DNA of 64,000 nt from OMPR01 sp965183835 (GCA_965183835.1 CBCYME010000017.1:248001-312000); one strand, 5' to 3'; shown: positions 26,508-35,064, counted from the stretch's first letter. Program-made: numbers and translations. The notes: a model not told the origin generated them from the letters alone.

Positions 26508-26688
26508 GGGCGGGTTCCTATGGATAGTGGGTTCGCGGCTATAAGATGTAGGTGCCAATCACAAAAGGGGGTTGACCAGTGAGAGTGGCATCAGACAGCG
26601 GGCAGGCCATATCATACCTTAGCACAAAATCCACCCCTCTCACCAACGTGACTTGCCTGGCCGTTGTTTGCAGGCCAAACCTGAACTT

Positions 26689-27243
26689 ATGCGATGGGTC
26701 ATTCTATTCTCTTTCCTTGGATCTGCTGTCTGGGCGCAGGATCTACAAGGCAACGACACCCCCGGCAATTGGCGGGTGACGCATCATCAGATCTTTGGCA
26801 TCTGGAATTCTATGTGTGACGAACGCGAAGAACACGGTGCGCTGAGGCAGCGCTGTTACCTGCGTCACGTCGATGTGTTTTCTCAAGCTCCTAAATTTGC
26901 AGCGCAGTTCATGTTCATCACGCCAGAGCCCAACGGTTACAAAGTCGATTTCGGGATGGAGCTTGGCACCGTGTTTCACCCCAACGGGTTCAGGATCGAA
27001 ACCATGCAGGGTGATATTTGGCGGACGCGCTTTCCCGGGTGCCTCGCCGGCCTAAGCTGCACCTTTACCGGGAATGACGCCGGGTTCCTGATTGAAAGCA
27101 TGGCCGATGGCGACGCGTTCAGGTTCACGTTCCGTGATAGCCACGGACAATCTCAAGATCTGAGCTGGCCATTACATGATTTTGAGTCCGCTTGGGAAGA
27201 TTTCCAGAGCCAAGCCCACATGCGCGCACTGATCTCGCCTTAA
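26689..27243 (+). CDS. IalB-like periplasmic protein
   Basis: 184 residues. A signal peptide (MRWVILFSFLGSAVWAQ) begins at the chosen ATG; the frame runs 12 codons further up without signal character. The mature part has the layout of invasion-associated locus B proteins: an early W-x3-C segment, an RCYLRHV segment, a P-x-GYKVDFGMELG core, then two cysteines (FPGC, LSC) and an LHDFESAW ending. Four spaced cysteines suggest disulfides in the periplasm. Function in free-living bacteria is unknown. The family match is by pattern only. Confidence 0.65.
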   Translation: MRWVILFSFLGSAVWAQDLQGNDTPGNWRVTHHQIFGIWNSMCDEREEHGALRQRCYLRHVDVFSQAPKFAAQFMFITPEPNGYKVDFGMELGTVFHPNGFRIETMQGDIWRTRFPGCLAGLSCTFTGNDAGFLIESMADGDAFRFTFRDSHGQSQDLSWPLHDFESAWEDFQSQAHMRALISP

Positions 27244-27433
27244 ACTCTGGAACATACCCCAAATTTCGCGCGCGCCCAGCTATCCTTTCAGTCGCCCGCC
27301 CCACCGGGTTAATCACGACGTATGCCTGCCAATCTGGCAAAGTTGGCGTTGTGAAAGCCCCATGAGTTGCGTTAACAAAAGCCGCACAACGCGCCCATAC
27401 GGGGCTCGCGTCTTTTGAAAGCCCAAACACTCC

Positions 27434-27907
27434 ATGCCTGATCCATGCCTGAAGATGGTGTTAGTAACACCCGAAATTCCGTACAATACCGGTGCGATTG
27501 GGCGGACCTGTGTGGCGTTAAATTTGGAACTGATCCTGATCAAACCCTACGGGTTTTCGCTCGATGAAAAAGCAGTTCGGCGCGCTGGTACAGATTACTG
27601 GAAGCACGTTAATCTCATTGAATATGACAGCTGGCAGGATTTTATAGACGATCGTAAGCCGCCGCGTGACAGCCTCCATTTCTTTGAAGAGCACGGTGCC
27701 CAGACATTCTATGACCCGGATTACCAAGACGACGCCTACTTGGTTTTCGGATGTGAATCCAAAGGTCTTCCCCCGGCCATCTTAGAGGGGATGGAAGGCC
27801 GGGTATTCAACCTCCCGATGCTCAGCCCGCTAGTCCGTTCGCTTAATTTGGCAAACGTCGCCACAGCTGTCGTTTATCAAGCCATGCGCCCCCGGCTGGG
27901 CGGGTAA
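27434..27907 (+). CDS. trmL: tRNA (cytidine(34)-2'-O)-methyltransferase
   Basis: 157 residues, the usual TrmL length. SPOUT (alpha/beta knot) methyltransferase motifs are present: IPYNTGAIGRTCVALN near residue 15, KAVRRAGTDYW, VFGCESKGLP, and the knot-forming MLSPLVRSLNLANVATAVVYQAMR. Methylates the 2'-OH of the wobble base of tRNA-Leu isoacceptors with S-adenosylmethionine. A single gene with 190 bases before it. Confidence 0.95.
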   Translation: MPDPCLKMVLVTPEIPYNTGAIGRTCVALNLELILIKPYGFSLDEKAVRRAGTDYWKHVNLIEYDSWQDFIDDRKPPRDSLHFFEEHGAQTFYDPDYQDDAYLVFGCESKGLPPAILEGMEGRVFNLPMLSPLVRSLNLANVATAVVYQAMRPRLGG

Positions 27908-28022
27908 TAGCGATCCGTTCTCGATTGAACAAAGACCTAACCCGCGCCAAGACCTTGCCAATCCCCTGCCAAGCCGCCACATATTTCCGTGGAATTCGAC
28001 CAACAAGGCAGGGAGCACCCCC

Positions 28023-28898
28023 GTGAGCACCAAAACCAAAATCGCCGTCATCGGCGGCTCGGGCATTTATGACATCGACGGGCTTGAAGGGGCGAAATGG
28101 GTCAGCGTTGACAGCCCATGGGGAACCCCGTCTGATCAGATCCTCACCGGGTCGCTGCATGGCGTCGATATGGCTTTTTTGCCCCGCCATGGACGTGGCC
28201 ACATACATTCCCCGACCGAAGTCCCTTATCGCGCCAACATTGATGCCCTCAAACGACTCGGCGTCACGGACATCATTTCGGTTTCGGCTTGTGGATCATT
28301 CCGCGAAGCGATGGCCCCGGGTGACTTTGTCGTTGTCGACCAGTTCATCGACCGCACATTTGCGCGCGAAAAATCATTCTTTGGCACTGGCTGTGTCGCC
28401 CATGTCAGTGTCGCCCACCCTACGTGCCCACGTCTGTCGGACGCCTGCGAAACAGCAGCCCGCGATGCGGGGATCACCGTCCACCGGGGTGGCACCTATC
28501 TTGCAATGGAAGGGCCGCAGTTTTCAACGCTGGCGGAATCCAAAATGTACCGCGAACACTGGGGTGCAGATGTCATCGGCATGACTAACATGCCCGAGGC
28601 CAAACTCGCCCGCGAAGCCGAACTTTGTTATGCCTCTGTTGCGATGGTTACAGACTATGACAGCTGGCACCCAGATCACGGCGAAGTCGACGTCACCGCC
28701 ATCATTGCTACCCTGACAGGCAACGCCGAAAAGGGCCGCGCCTTGGTCAAAGGTCTGCCTGCCTTGCTCGGAGCAGATCGTGCGCCCTGCCCACATGGGT
28801 GTGATCGCGCCCTCGAATTCGCGATCCTTACGGCACCCGAAAAACGGGACCCTGAACTGCTTGCCAAACTGGATGCGGTGGCTGGTCGTATCCTGTAA
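28023..28898 (+). CDS. mtnP: S-methyl-5'-thioadenosine phosphorylase
   Basis: 291 residues. Starts with GTG after GGAG (spacing 6). The purine-phosphorylase motifs are IGGSGIYDIDGLE, LPRHGRGHIHSPTEVPYRANI, SACGSFREAM, the substrate segment AMEGPQFSTLAES and the VTDYDSWHP block. Splits methylthioadenosine with phosphate into adenine and methylthioribose-1-phosphate in methionine salvage. apt, which recycles the adenine released, lies 1.2 kb downstream on the same strand, so the two functions fit together, although a LysE gene and small genes lie between them. A hairpin follows. Confidence 0.96.
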   Translation: MSTKTKIAVIGGSGIYDIDGLEGAKWVSVDSPWGTPSDQILTGSLHGVDMAFLPRHGRGHIHSPTEVPYRANIDALKRLGVTDIISVSACGSFREAMAPGDFVVVDQFIDRTFAREKSFFGTGCVAHVSVAHPTCPRLSDACETAARDAGITVHRGGTYLAMEGPQFSTLAESKMYREHWGADVIGMTNMPEAKLAREAELCYASVAMVTDYDSWHPDHGEVDVTAIIATLTGNAEKGRALVKGLPALLGADRAPCPHGCDRALEFAILTAPEKRDPELLAKLDAVAGRIL

Positions 28899-28919
28899 GC
28901 CCGAGGCGGCTTGACACTG

Positions 28920-28954
28920 ATGCGCGTCCGCAGCTTTCTGGGGGCGCGCATTTC
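28920..28954 (+). terminator. Hairpin after mtnP
   Basis: ATGCGCGTCC/GGGGCGCGCAT: ten pairs with one G-U pair around a 12-base loop, followed by TTTCCG. It lies 21 bases after the mtnP stop. Confidence 0.55.
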
Positions 28955-28988
28955 CGTTAACAGCCTCACGTCAAGGAGTCTTTCTGCC

Positions 28989-29618
28989 ATGCCCCTAGAT
29001 CTCTGGCTCGCCTTTGTTGCCGCTTCAACGGCTCTTTTGCTTATTCCGGGGCCAACTGTGCTGCTGGTGCTCAGCTATGCGTTGTCCAAAGGGCGTCCCG
29101 TTGCCGTGGCCTCGGCCACCGGGGTCGCTTTGGGGGATCTGATTGCGATGACCGCCTCACTGGCCGGCCTTGGCGCACTTGTGCTGACATCCGCCACCTT
29201 ATTTTCGATCCTCAAATGGGTCGGGGCTGCTTATCTGCTCTGGCTCGGGTTCAGGCTTGTCCGCTCTGCCCCCTCCGAGGGCCTGGGCACTGTTGACACC
29301 AAACGCGATGTGACCCCACGCAGCGTGTTTCTACATGCCGCCGCCGTGACGGCGCTTAACCCAAAATCGATCGCGTTCTTCATTGCATTTGTACCACAAT
29401 TCCTGCGCCCAGAATTACCCCTACTGCCCCAGTTCGCGATCCTGATTGGAACCTTTGTCGGGCTCGCCGGATTTAACGCGTTGGTTTATGCCCTGCTCGC
29501 GGACAAGCTGCGCCGTTGGGTTGGTCGCCCTAGCATCGTCACCGGATTGACGCGCGCAGGCGGTGTAACCCTGATGGCAATGGGCCTTGCAACCGTGTTC
29601 CTGCGTCGTCCTGCTTAA
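28989..29618 (+). CDS. LysE family amino-acid/metabolite exporter
   Basis: 209 residues with about six membrane helices. The family N-terminus MPLDLWLAFVAASTALLLIPGPTV has the IPGP motif, followed by ALSKGRPVAVASATGVALGD. LysE/RhtB carriers export amino acids such as threonine, homoserine or leucine; the substrate is not evident. Start chosen at the ATG after AAGGAG; the open frame extends 26 codons further up through the mtnP hairpin, which is unlikely to be coding. Its stop codon overlaps by two bases that of the convergent small gene. Confidence 0.92.
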   Translation: MPLDLWLAFVAASTALLLIPGPTVLLVLSYALSKGRPVAVASATGVALGDLIAMTASLAGLGALVLTSATLFSILKWVGAAYLLWLGFRLVRSAPSEGLGTVDTKRDVTPRSVFLHAAAVTALNPKSIAFFIAFVPQFLRPELPLLPQFAILIGTFVGLAGFNALVYALLADKLRRWVGRPSIVTGLTRAGGVTLMAMGLATVFLRRPA

Positions 29619-29788
29619 CTGTCTGCGTTATCCTTCATAAATCCCCTGATAAACCGGCGAATTTCGCGGGCTGCACTTGTATCCAGCTCTTTGCACAATT
29701 CTACAAACGCATCCCGCTCGTCCTTGTCCAAGCGCAGAACCAACTGAGAGTTCTTCTTCGTCGAAGCTTTACCGTCTTTTTTGCTCAC
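29615..29788 (-). CDS. Small ribbon-helix-helix DNA-binding protein
   Basis: 57 residues from a GTG start after AGGA. A basic N-terminus (SKKDGKASTKKN) precedes QLVLRLDKDERDAFVELC, a beta strand and helix, then SAAREIRRFIRGFMKD, a second helix: the plan of MetJ/Arc ribbon-helix-helix repressors. It probably dimerises and binds the palindromic AT-rich site upstream (29821-29863). It is divergent from a 41-codon ORF, a layout typical of autoregulated small modules such as antitoxin-type genes, but no toxin is recognised. Seen: sequence and layout. Inferred: repressor role. Confidence 0.6.
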   Translation of the reverse strand: MSKKDGKASTKKNSQLVLRLDKDERDAFVELCKELDTSAAREIRRFIRGFMKDNADS

Positions 29789-29820
29789 GATGCCACCATC
29801 CTAGGTATCATTGACTCCAG

Positions 29821-29863
29821 TCGATATACTTTGTATATACATTGCACATAGTTTGTCGATATA
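29821..29863. promoter_or_regulatory. Repeat-rich AT tract, probable operator of the RHH protein
   Basis: Two direct copies of TCGATATA (29821-29828 and 29856-29863) flank ATATAC-TTT-GTATAT, a six-base inverted repeat, and the palindrome GTATATAC. It lies between the divergent RHH gene and the mini-ORF, where their promoters must be. Confidence 0.5.
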
Positions 29864-29896
29864 GTCAGAAATAGCAGTAATCGAGAGGATAAGGCA

Positions 29897-30022
29897 ATGA
29901 ACCTACATGCAGCTTCTTCGCTTCTGGTGCAAGACCGCAGAGATTGGCGAAAACCCCATCTATTGTGGCTTCCGTCCGCGCTTTATCGGCCCTTTAGCGC
30001 CAAACGTAAAAGTCGAAAATAA
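29897..30022 (+). CDS. Mini-ORF of 41 codons, unknown (frame uncertain)
   Basis: An ATG after GAGGATAAGG starts a 41-residue basic peptide (ends SAKRKSRK). A second 41-codon frame, from the ATG at 29907 to 30032, also has a sensible composition, with two cysteines and GENPIYCGFRPRF, but a poorer ribosome site. One of them, or a non-coding RNA, could be the real product. The strong terminator at 30021-30060 and the operator upstream show that this short stretch is a transcript of its own. Confidence 0.35.
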   Translation: MNLHAASSLLVQDRRDWRKPHLLWLPSALYRPFSAKRKSRK

Positions 30023-30060
30023 GCACCATTGACCCGCCCCGGCGGGTCTTGTGCTTTCTT
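30021..30060 (+). terminator. Rho-independent terminator after the mini-ORF
   Basis: Perfect stem GACCCGCC-CC-GGCGGGTC extended by outer AAGCAC/GTGCTT pairs, followed by TTCTTG and preceded by an A-rich tract. It closes the 29.9-30.0 kb transcript before apt. Confidence 0.7.
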
Positions 30061-30124
30061 GCCCTTGAAACAGGGCAAGCCTTGGGTCAAACCAATCGGG
30101 ATAAAAGCCGAGTTGAGATACCCC

Positions 30125-30664
30125 ATGCCAAAGAAAACTACCGTTCAGGGCTATATCCGCACCATCGTTGACTTTCCGCACGAAGGTATCCTGTTCCGCG
30201 ATGTCACCACCTTGTTTTCCGACCCTCGCGGATTTCGCATGGCGATTGACCAAATGCTGCACCCCTATGCGGGGGAGCGCATCGACAAAGTCGTCGGGTT
30301 AGAAGCGCGCGGGTTTATTCTGGGCGGTGCAATTGCCCACCAGCTCAGCGTTGGTTTTGTGCCCATTCGCAAAAAGGGCAAGCTGCCCGGCACCACCATC
30401 TCGCAAGAGTACAAGTTGGAATATGGCGAAGCGATTGTGGAAATCCACGATGACGCGATTCAACCCGGCGAGAAGATCTTGGTTGTGGACGATCTGCTGG
30501 CCACCGGCGGCACCGCGTCGGCAGGAATCAAGCTGATTGAACGCTTGGGCGGTGACATCATCTCTTGCGCGTTCATCGTTGACCTGCCCGATCTGGGGGG
30601 ACGCAAGATTTTAGAAAGCATGGGAATGGATGTTCATATCCTGTGCGAGTTCGAAGGCGAATAA
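30125..30664 (+). CDS. apt: Adenine phosphoribosyltransferase
   Basis: 179 residues. The PRPP-binding motif is ILVVDDLLATGGTASAG, and the family segments IRTIVDFPHEGILFRDVTTLF, GLEARGFILGGAIA and SQEYKLEYGEA are all present. Converts adenine and PRPP into AMP, a purine salvage step that also uses adenine from the MtnP reaction. Start set at the ATG just before KKTTVQGYIRTI; the longer open frame overlaps the terminator at 30021-30060 and is excluded. Confidence 0.97.
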   Translation: MPKKTTVQGYIRTIVDFPHEGILFRDVTTLFSDPRGFRMAIDQMLHPYAGERIDKVVGLEARGFILGGAIAHQLSVGFVPIRKKGKLPGTTISQEYKLEYGEAIVEIHDDAIQPGEKILVVDDLLATGGTASAGIKLIERLGGDIISCAFIVDLPDLGGRKILESMGMDVHILCEFEGE

Positions 30665-30705
30665 CGCCTGACAAATCCTGATCAGGGGTGCCACGCCCGG
30701 CGCCG

Positions 30706-31305
30706 CTAAAGCAAAGACCGCACGTGTTCACGCAGGTGCGGCACCAACTCTGCCTCGAACCACGGGTTCTTTTTGATCCAGCCGGTGTTCCGCCACGACG
30801 GATGGGGCAAAGGAATGACACCGGCCGGTGCAGTTCTCCAGTTGCGCACGACATCTGTCACAGATCCCCGCACCCCAAGATGGTATTTCTGCGCATACCC
30901 CCCAATCAGCAGCGTTAGCTTCACCTCTGGCAAGGTCCGCATCACCCTGTCGTGCCACGTCGAGGCGCAAATGGGCGGTGGCGGCAGGTCAGCCCCCTTG
31001 GCGTTGTAGCCCGGAAAACAAAACGCAGTGGGCAAGATCGCAATCCGACTTACATCATAGAATTCATCCTCGCTTACTCCCATCCACGCACGCAATCGAT
31101 CCCCCGAAAGGTCAGTGAACGGTTTGCCCGACGCATGAACGCGCGCGCCTGGTGCTTGGCCTGCAACAAGAATACGCGCTGTTGCCGACAACCAGACAAT
31201 TGGGCGGGGGCGATGTGCAGTTGCGGTTTTCGCAAACCGATCAGCGCACAGCTGGCAGGCCCGTATCGCTTGGAGCAAGTCAGATTTCTCAGCTTTAGCC
31301 GTCAT
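30706..31305 (-). CDS. Uracil-DNA glycosylase superfamily protein
   Basis: 199 residues. Motif A appears as GQAPGARVHASGKPFTDLSGDRLR and motif B as LPHPSWRNTGW, with the FCFPGYNAKGADLPPPP loop between. This is the uracil-DNA glycosylase fold, in the group found near purine salvage genes in alphaproteobacteria, not UDG family 1. It lacks the four-cysteine iron-sulfur set of families 4 and 5: only a CQLC pair near the N-terminus is seen. Activity on uracil is probable but not shown. Start at the ATG after GAGG. Convergent with apt, 41 bases apart. Confidence 0.85.
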   Translation of the reverse strand: MTAKAEKSDLLQAIRACQLCADRFAKTATAHRPRPIVWLSATARILVAGQAPGARVHASGKPFTDLSGDRLRAWMGVSEDEFYDVSRIAILPTAFCFPGYNAKGADLPPPPICASTWHDRVMRTLPEVKLTLLIGGYAQKYHLGVRGSVTDVVRNWRTAPAGVIPLPHPSWRNTGWIKKNPWFEAELVPHLREHVRSLL

Positions 31306-31376
31306 CGTTTTTGCCTCAATCCCAAAATCGCCACACACCAACGCAACGTCTAAGAGACCTAAAGTTCGGCGGCGGC

Positions 31377-31490
31377 CTAGACAGAGGGGCGCATGCCGCC
31401 ATCCACGTCAAGCCAAGTCTGTTCACCTTTCTGCAATCTCATCGTTGGCACCGCTGCAAGCTCTAGCCCCTCACAAACTGAATATCTTGC
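31377..31490 (-). pseudogene. Possible remnant of an SDR gene (C-terminal end only)
   Basis: On the minus strand the frame reads LQKGEQTWLDVDGGMRPSV then a stop; DVDGGMRP before a stop is a common end of short-chain dehydrogenases. Upstream in frame there is a stop codon and no start, so only about 37 codons remain. It could be chance. Confidence 0.25.
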
Positions 31491-31692
31491 ATTTTAGGCA
31501 ACTCTCCCCATCTCAAGGTATAGAACTACGCCAAACATTTGATGTATTCCCAGCGATGTTGCCAATTGCGACTCAGCACCGCCGTTGAGACTGAACTGTT
31601 GTCAATTTGGAAACAAATTGACGCATTCCCCACGGCAAAACCGCGGATTTCAGGCCAGTTTCCGCCCTTGCCTCGTCAGAACCGTGTCTACA

Positions 31693-31722
31693 TTGAATAT
31701 TTGTTTCACATTTCGACATAAT
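31693..31722 (+). promoter_or_regulatory. Possible sigma-70-type promoter of the kps operon
   Basis: TTGAAT, an 18-base spacer, then CATAAT. It lies 114 bases before the kpsT-like start in an AT-rich stretch. Found by eye only. Confidence 0.3.
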
Positions 31723-31835
31723 GTAGCCAAAATCGCCCCGTAGGCTAACTTCATACCCCCACCCCAAAAGGGGGAGGAGCCCGCGCAGAGATGCCAGCGC
31801 TCGCAACCAAAACCAAAGGCCGCAGCAGATAGAAC

Positions 31836-32495
31836 ATGCTTGAGTTCGATAGTGTCAGTAAATCCTTTTGGACCGGATCCCAGCGCAAGGTGATTCTGGA
31901 TCGCGTTTCCTTTCGCGTAGAGCTGGGGACATCTTTGGGTGTCCTGGCCCCAAACGGCACCGGGAAAACCACCTTGGTCAACATGATGGCCGGACTGGAA
32001 AAACCTGACGAAGGGATCATCCGGCGCGGATGTAATATCTCTTTCCCACTCGGCTTCATGGGCGGTGTGGTCAAACGTGTCTCAGCGATGGAAAATTCGC
32101 GCTATATTGCAAAGCTTTATGGCCTTGATCCCGACTATGTAGAGGCGTATTGCCGATGGCTCTGCGGCTTGGGCGAATACTTTGACCAACCGCTTGGAAC
32201 CTATTCAGCGGGCATGCGGGCACGATTTTCGTTTGCTCTGATGTTGGCGCTGGATTTCGATATGTATCTGATTGATGAGGGGATGCCTTCGTCCACTGAC
32301 GTAGAATTCAACAAAAAGGCTGGGTCGATCCTCGAAGAGCGATTGCGCACGACAACGATTGTCATCGTTTCACACCAGGCCGCGACGTTGGAAAAATTTG
32401 CCAAAAAGGCGGCGGTCCTGACGGATGGCCATCTGCACATGTTTGATTCCTTGGAAGAAGCGAAACAGCTCTATGACTACGAAACCCAAGGCTAA
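31836..32495 (+). CDS. kpsT: Polysaccharide ABC transporter ATP-binding protein (KpsT-like)
   Basis: 219 residues, the KpsT length. Walker A is APNGTGKTT at residues 38-46 (its first glycine replaced by alanine), the signature is YSAGMRAR and Walker B is MYLIDEGMPSS, both usual for the capsule/O-antigen exporters (ABC-2 type), followed by SHQAATLEKF with the switch histidine. It would power export of a lipid-linked capsular polysaccharide with a KpsM permease, which is not in the window. Its stop lies inside the next gene (23-base overlap), so KpsT and KpsE are translationally linked. Confidence 0.9.
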   Translation: MLEFDSVSKSFWTGSQRKVILDRVSFRVELGTSLGVLAPNGTGKTTLVNMMAGLEKPDEGIIRRGCNISFPLGFMGGVVKRVSAMENSRYIAKLYGLDPDYVEAYCRWLCGLGEYFDQPLGTYSAGMRARFSFALMLALDFDMYLIDEGMPSSTDVEFNKKAGSILEERLRTTTIVIVSHQAATLEKFAKKAAVLTDGHLHMFDSLEEAKQLYDYETQG

Positions 32496-34227
32496 GAAAT
32501 TTCGCATTCGTCGCAGCGCCGCCCCCGGCGGAACGTCCGGCAATGCAGACAGCGCTGGTGTGCGCCCTGTGCCCGCGCAAGCTGCACAACCTGTTGCAAC
32601 GCCCGCCCCCGCCCCTGCCAACGTTTTGGAACAGCAGCGTGCGACACGCACACAGCCGCAAGCCAACCCACAGCCGCAGCCGCAGGCCAAACCACGGCCC
32701 AAACCAATCCCTCAACCCACGGCTGAGGAAACGCCTACACGCGCCCTCAAGGGGCAGGTCGATTCTGCACAAGCCGTCGAATCTGAAAACACCATTGACG
32801 CGATCAAACGCGAAGGTCTGACAGGCCGTCAGTTGCGCATGGCGCGACGCGTGGCCCAAAAGCACAATTTGCCCGCCACATCCGACTACGATGCAGTTCG
32901 CTTGCTGCGTGAAAAGGGTATCGATCCATTCAAGCGATCCAACATGCTGGAATTGGTCGTCCCCAAATCTGACGCCAACGCAGTCACCGAAGACACCAGT
33001 GGTGAAGCCAAGGTTCAGTTGCCCCAAACCTTGCAACCCGCCAAACAAACTTTGCCCTCGACCGATCTAAGCCCTGCACAACGGCGCGATCTCGAAATCG
33101 GCCAGATGCAGCGCGACATCGCGCTGAGACGACGCAAAAAGATGTTGCTCTTGTTGACGCGACTTTCTTTTTTCGTCATTTTTCCGACGCTGATCGTTGG
33201 ATTCTACTTCTATCGTGTGGCAACACCCATGTTTGCCTCCAAATCTGAATTCCTCATCCTGCAAGCCGACAATGCAGGCGGCGGGATCGGTGGTCTTTTG
33301 TCGGGGACACAATTTGCCACCAGTCAGGATTCCATCGCGGTTCAATCTTTCTTGGAATCCAAAGAAGCCATGTTGCGGCTCGACCGCGATGACGGTTTCA
33401 AAAGCCATTTCTCCGAGGAATGGATCGATCCAATTCAACGACTGCCTGTTGGCGCAAGTAACGAAGCGGCCTACAAAATCTACTCACGCATTGTCAGCAT
33501 CGGATATGACCCGACCGAGGGCGTCATTCGTATGGAGGTGTCGGCTGCGGATCCCCAAATTGCGGCCCAGTTTTCGACCAGCCTGATCTCGTACGCGGAA
33601 CAGCGCGTGAACGATCTGTCCGAGACCAAACGCGAGGACCAAATGCGCGATGCGCGTGTGAGCTTTGAAACCGCGCAAGATGAACGCCGTAACGCCCAAG
33701 AGGCGCTGGTCACCCTTCAACAAAAAGGGTCGATCCTAGACCCCGAGGGCGTAATCGCAGGCAAACGGTCGCGGATTACAGGGCTTGAAGTTCAAATTCA
33801 GGAAAAAGAGCTGGAACTTGCCGCGCTTGAAGATAACCCCCGCCCCAACCGTGCCAAGGTGGACGGTGCTAAGGGGGACATCCAGCGATATAAAGAACTG
33901 CTCAACCGTCTGAACGCTGAGATGATTGATGCCTCAAACGGCGAAAACTCTCTGGCCCAGCTTGCCGTTCGCATTCAGCTGGCACAAGCAGATCTGGCGT
34001 CGCGTGATATGATGCTCCAATCCGCACTGCAGCAGATGGAAACAACCCGGATGGAAGCAAACCGACAGGTCCGCTATCTCACGACGTCGGTTCAACCCGT
34101 CGCCAGCGAGGAAGCCAGCTATCCACGTAAATTTGAAAACACGATCCTTGCGTTTTTGCTGTTCTCGGGTGTCTACCTGATGATCTCACTGACTGCTTCG
34201 ATCCTCCGTGAACAGGTATCATCGTAA
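32473..34227 (+). CDS. kpsE: Capsule export inner-membrane protein (KpsE-like, polysaccharide co-polymerase 3)
   Basis: 584 residues from the ATG inside the kpsT end. The N-terminal 190 residues are cytoplasmic and low-complexity, rich in Pro, Gln and Ala. A membrane helix (about residues 224-247, LLTRLSFFVIFPTLIVGFYFYR) leads to a periplasmic domain with coiled coils, and a second helix at the C-terminus (ILAFLLFSGVYLMISL) closes it. The segment FASKSEFLILQADN and the PRKFENTILAFLLFSG end fit KpsE/WzaB-type proteins that bridge the exporter to an outer-membrane channel. The long N-terminal extension is unlike E. coli KpsE. kdsA follows after three bases. Confidence 0.88.
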   Translation: MTTKPKAKKFRIRRSAAPGGTSGNADSAGVRPVPAQAAQPVATPAPAPANVLEQQRATRTQPQANPQPQPQAKPRPKPIPQPTAEETPTRALKGQVDSAQAVESENTIDAIKREGLTGRQLRMARRVAQKHNLPATSDYDAVRLLREKGIDPFKRSNMLELVVPKSDANAVTEDTSGEAKVQLPQTLQPAKQTLPSTDLSPAQRRDLEIGQMQRDIALRRRKKMLLLLTRLSFFVIFPTLIVGFYFYRVATPMFASKSEFLILQADNAGGGIGGLLSGTQFATSQDSIAVQSFLESKEAMLRLDRDDGFKSHFSEEWIDPIQRLPVGASNEAAYKIYSRIVSIGYDPTEGVIRMEVSAADPQIAAQFSTSLISYAEQRVNDLSETKREDQMRDARVSFETAQDERRNAQEALVTLQQKGSILDPEGVIAGKRSRITGLEVQIQEKELELAALEDNPRPNRAKVDGAKGDIQRYKELLNRLNAEMIDASNGENSLAQLAVRIQLAQADLASRDMMLQSALQQMETTRMEANRQVRYLTTSVQPVASEEASYPRKFENTILAFLLFSGVYLMISLTASILREQVSS

Positions 34228-34230
34228 ACC

Positions 34231-35064
34231 ATGAAACATGTCCAAATCGCCGATCTAACGATCGGAAATGACCGCCCCCTGACCATCATCGCTGGCCCCT
34301 GCCAGCTCGAAAGCGCGGATCATGCGCAGATGATCGCAGGCCAGATGAAAGAAGCCTGCGATGCCGCAGGCGCACAGTATATTTTCAAAGGGTCATTTGA
34401 CAAAGCCAACCGTACTTCGCTCAACGCGGCACCCGCACTGGGCATTGAAAAGGGGTTGGAGGTTCTGCAATCGGTCAAAGACACCATCGGTGTCCCCGTC
34501 ACAACGGACGTGCACGAAAAAGAGCAATGCGTCCCAGTGGCCGAGGTCTGCGACATTCTGCAGATCCCTGCCTTTTTGTGCCGCCAAACCGCCCTGTTGA
34601 AAGCGGCCGGTGCAACAGGTGTGACCGTGAATGTCAAAAAAGGTCAGTTTCTCGCGCCTTGGGACATGCAGAATGTCGTGACCAAAATCGAAAGCACCGA
34701 CAACCACAAAATCATGCTCACCGAACGCGGCGTGAGCTTTGGCTATAACCGTCTGGTTGTCGACATGCAGTCCTTGCCGGAAATGGCGCGCACTGGATAT
34801 CCGGTGATCATGGATGCGACCCACACCGTGGCACAGCCCGGTGGATTGGGTGGCTCATCTGGCGGTCAACGCGAATTTGCCCCCCTTATGGCGCGCACCG
34901 CAGTTGCGGCCGGCGTGGCCGGGGTTTTCATGGAAACCCATCAGGATCCAGACAACGCCCCCTGCGATGGCCCCAATATGATTTACCTTCGTGACATGCC
35001 GCACCTGATCAGCACCCTGATGGCTTTTGATAAATTGGCCAAGGCCAACCCAATCGAAATCTAA
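34231..35064 (+). CDS. kdsA: 3-deoxy-8-phosphooctulonate synthase (KDO-8-P synthase)
   Basis: 277 residues. TIIAGPCQLES, KGSFDKANRTS, DATHTVAQPGG and the C-terminal CDGPNMI are the family motifs. The Cys in AGPC is the residue that marks the metal-dependent class, whereas the E. coli class has Asn there. Condenses PEP with arabinose-5-phosphate to KDO-8-P, the first committed step to KDO of lipopolysaccharide and of capsule linkers. Placed in the kps operon, three bases after kpsE, which supports a KDO-containing linker for the exported glycan as well as LPS core. Confidence 0.97.
   Translation: MKHVQIADLTIGNDRPLTIIAGPCQLESADHAQMIAGQMKEACDAAGAQYIFKGSFDKANRTSLNAAPALGIEKGLEVLQSVKDTIGVPVTTDVHEKEQCVPVAEVCDILQIPAFLCRQTALLKAAGATGVTVNVKKGQFLAPWDMQNVVTKIESTDNHKIMLTERGVSFGYNRLVVDMQSLPEMARTGYPVIMDATHTVAQPGGLGGSSGGQREFAPLMARTAVAAGVAGVFMETHQDPDNAPCDGPNMIYLRDMPHLISTLMAFDKLAKANPIEI

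Larger units (their letters stand above)
31306..31835. other. Intergenic region before the capsule operon
   Basis: About 530 bases with no complete gene. It contains a stretch at 31377-31490 that reads like the end of an SDR gene on the minus strand, and a possible promoter at 31693-31722 for the kps operon. A 60-codon open frame at 31539 was judged to be chance. Confidence 0.5.

Noticed and set aside
25602..26582. 326-codon open frame on the plus strand opposite the SulP gene
   Set aside because: Gln/His/Arg-rich antisense of a membrane-protein gene; no start signal and composition typical of antisense to hydrophobic helices.
31539..31721. 60-codon open frame between the glycosylase and kpsT
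   Set aside because: No ribosome site, no similarity, ends over the possible kps promoter; treated as chance.
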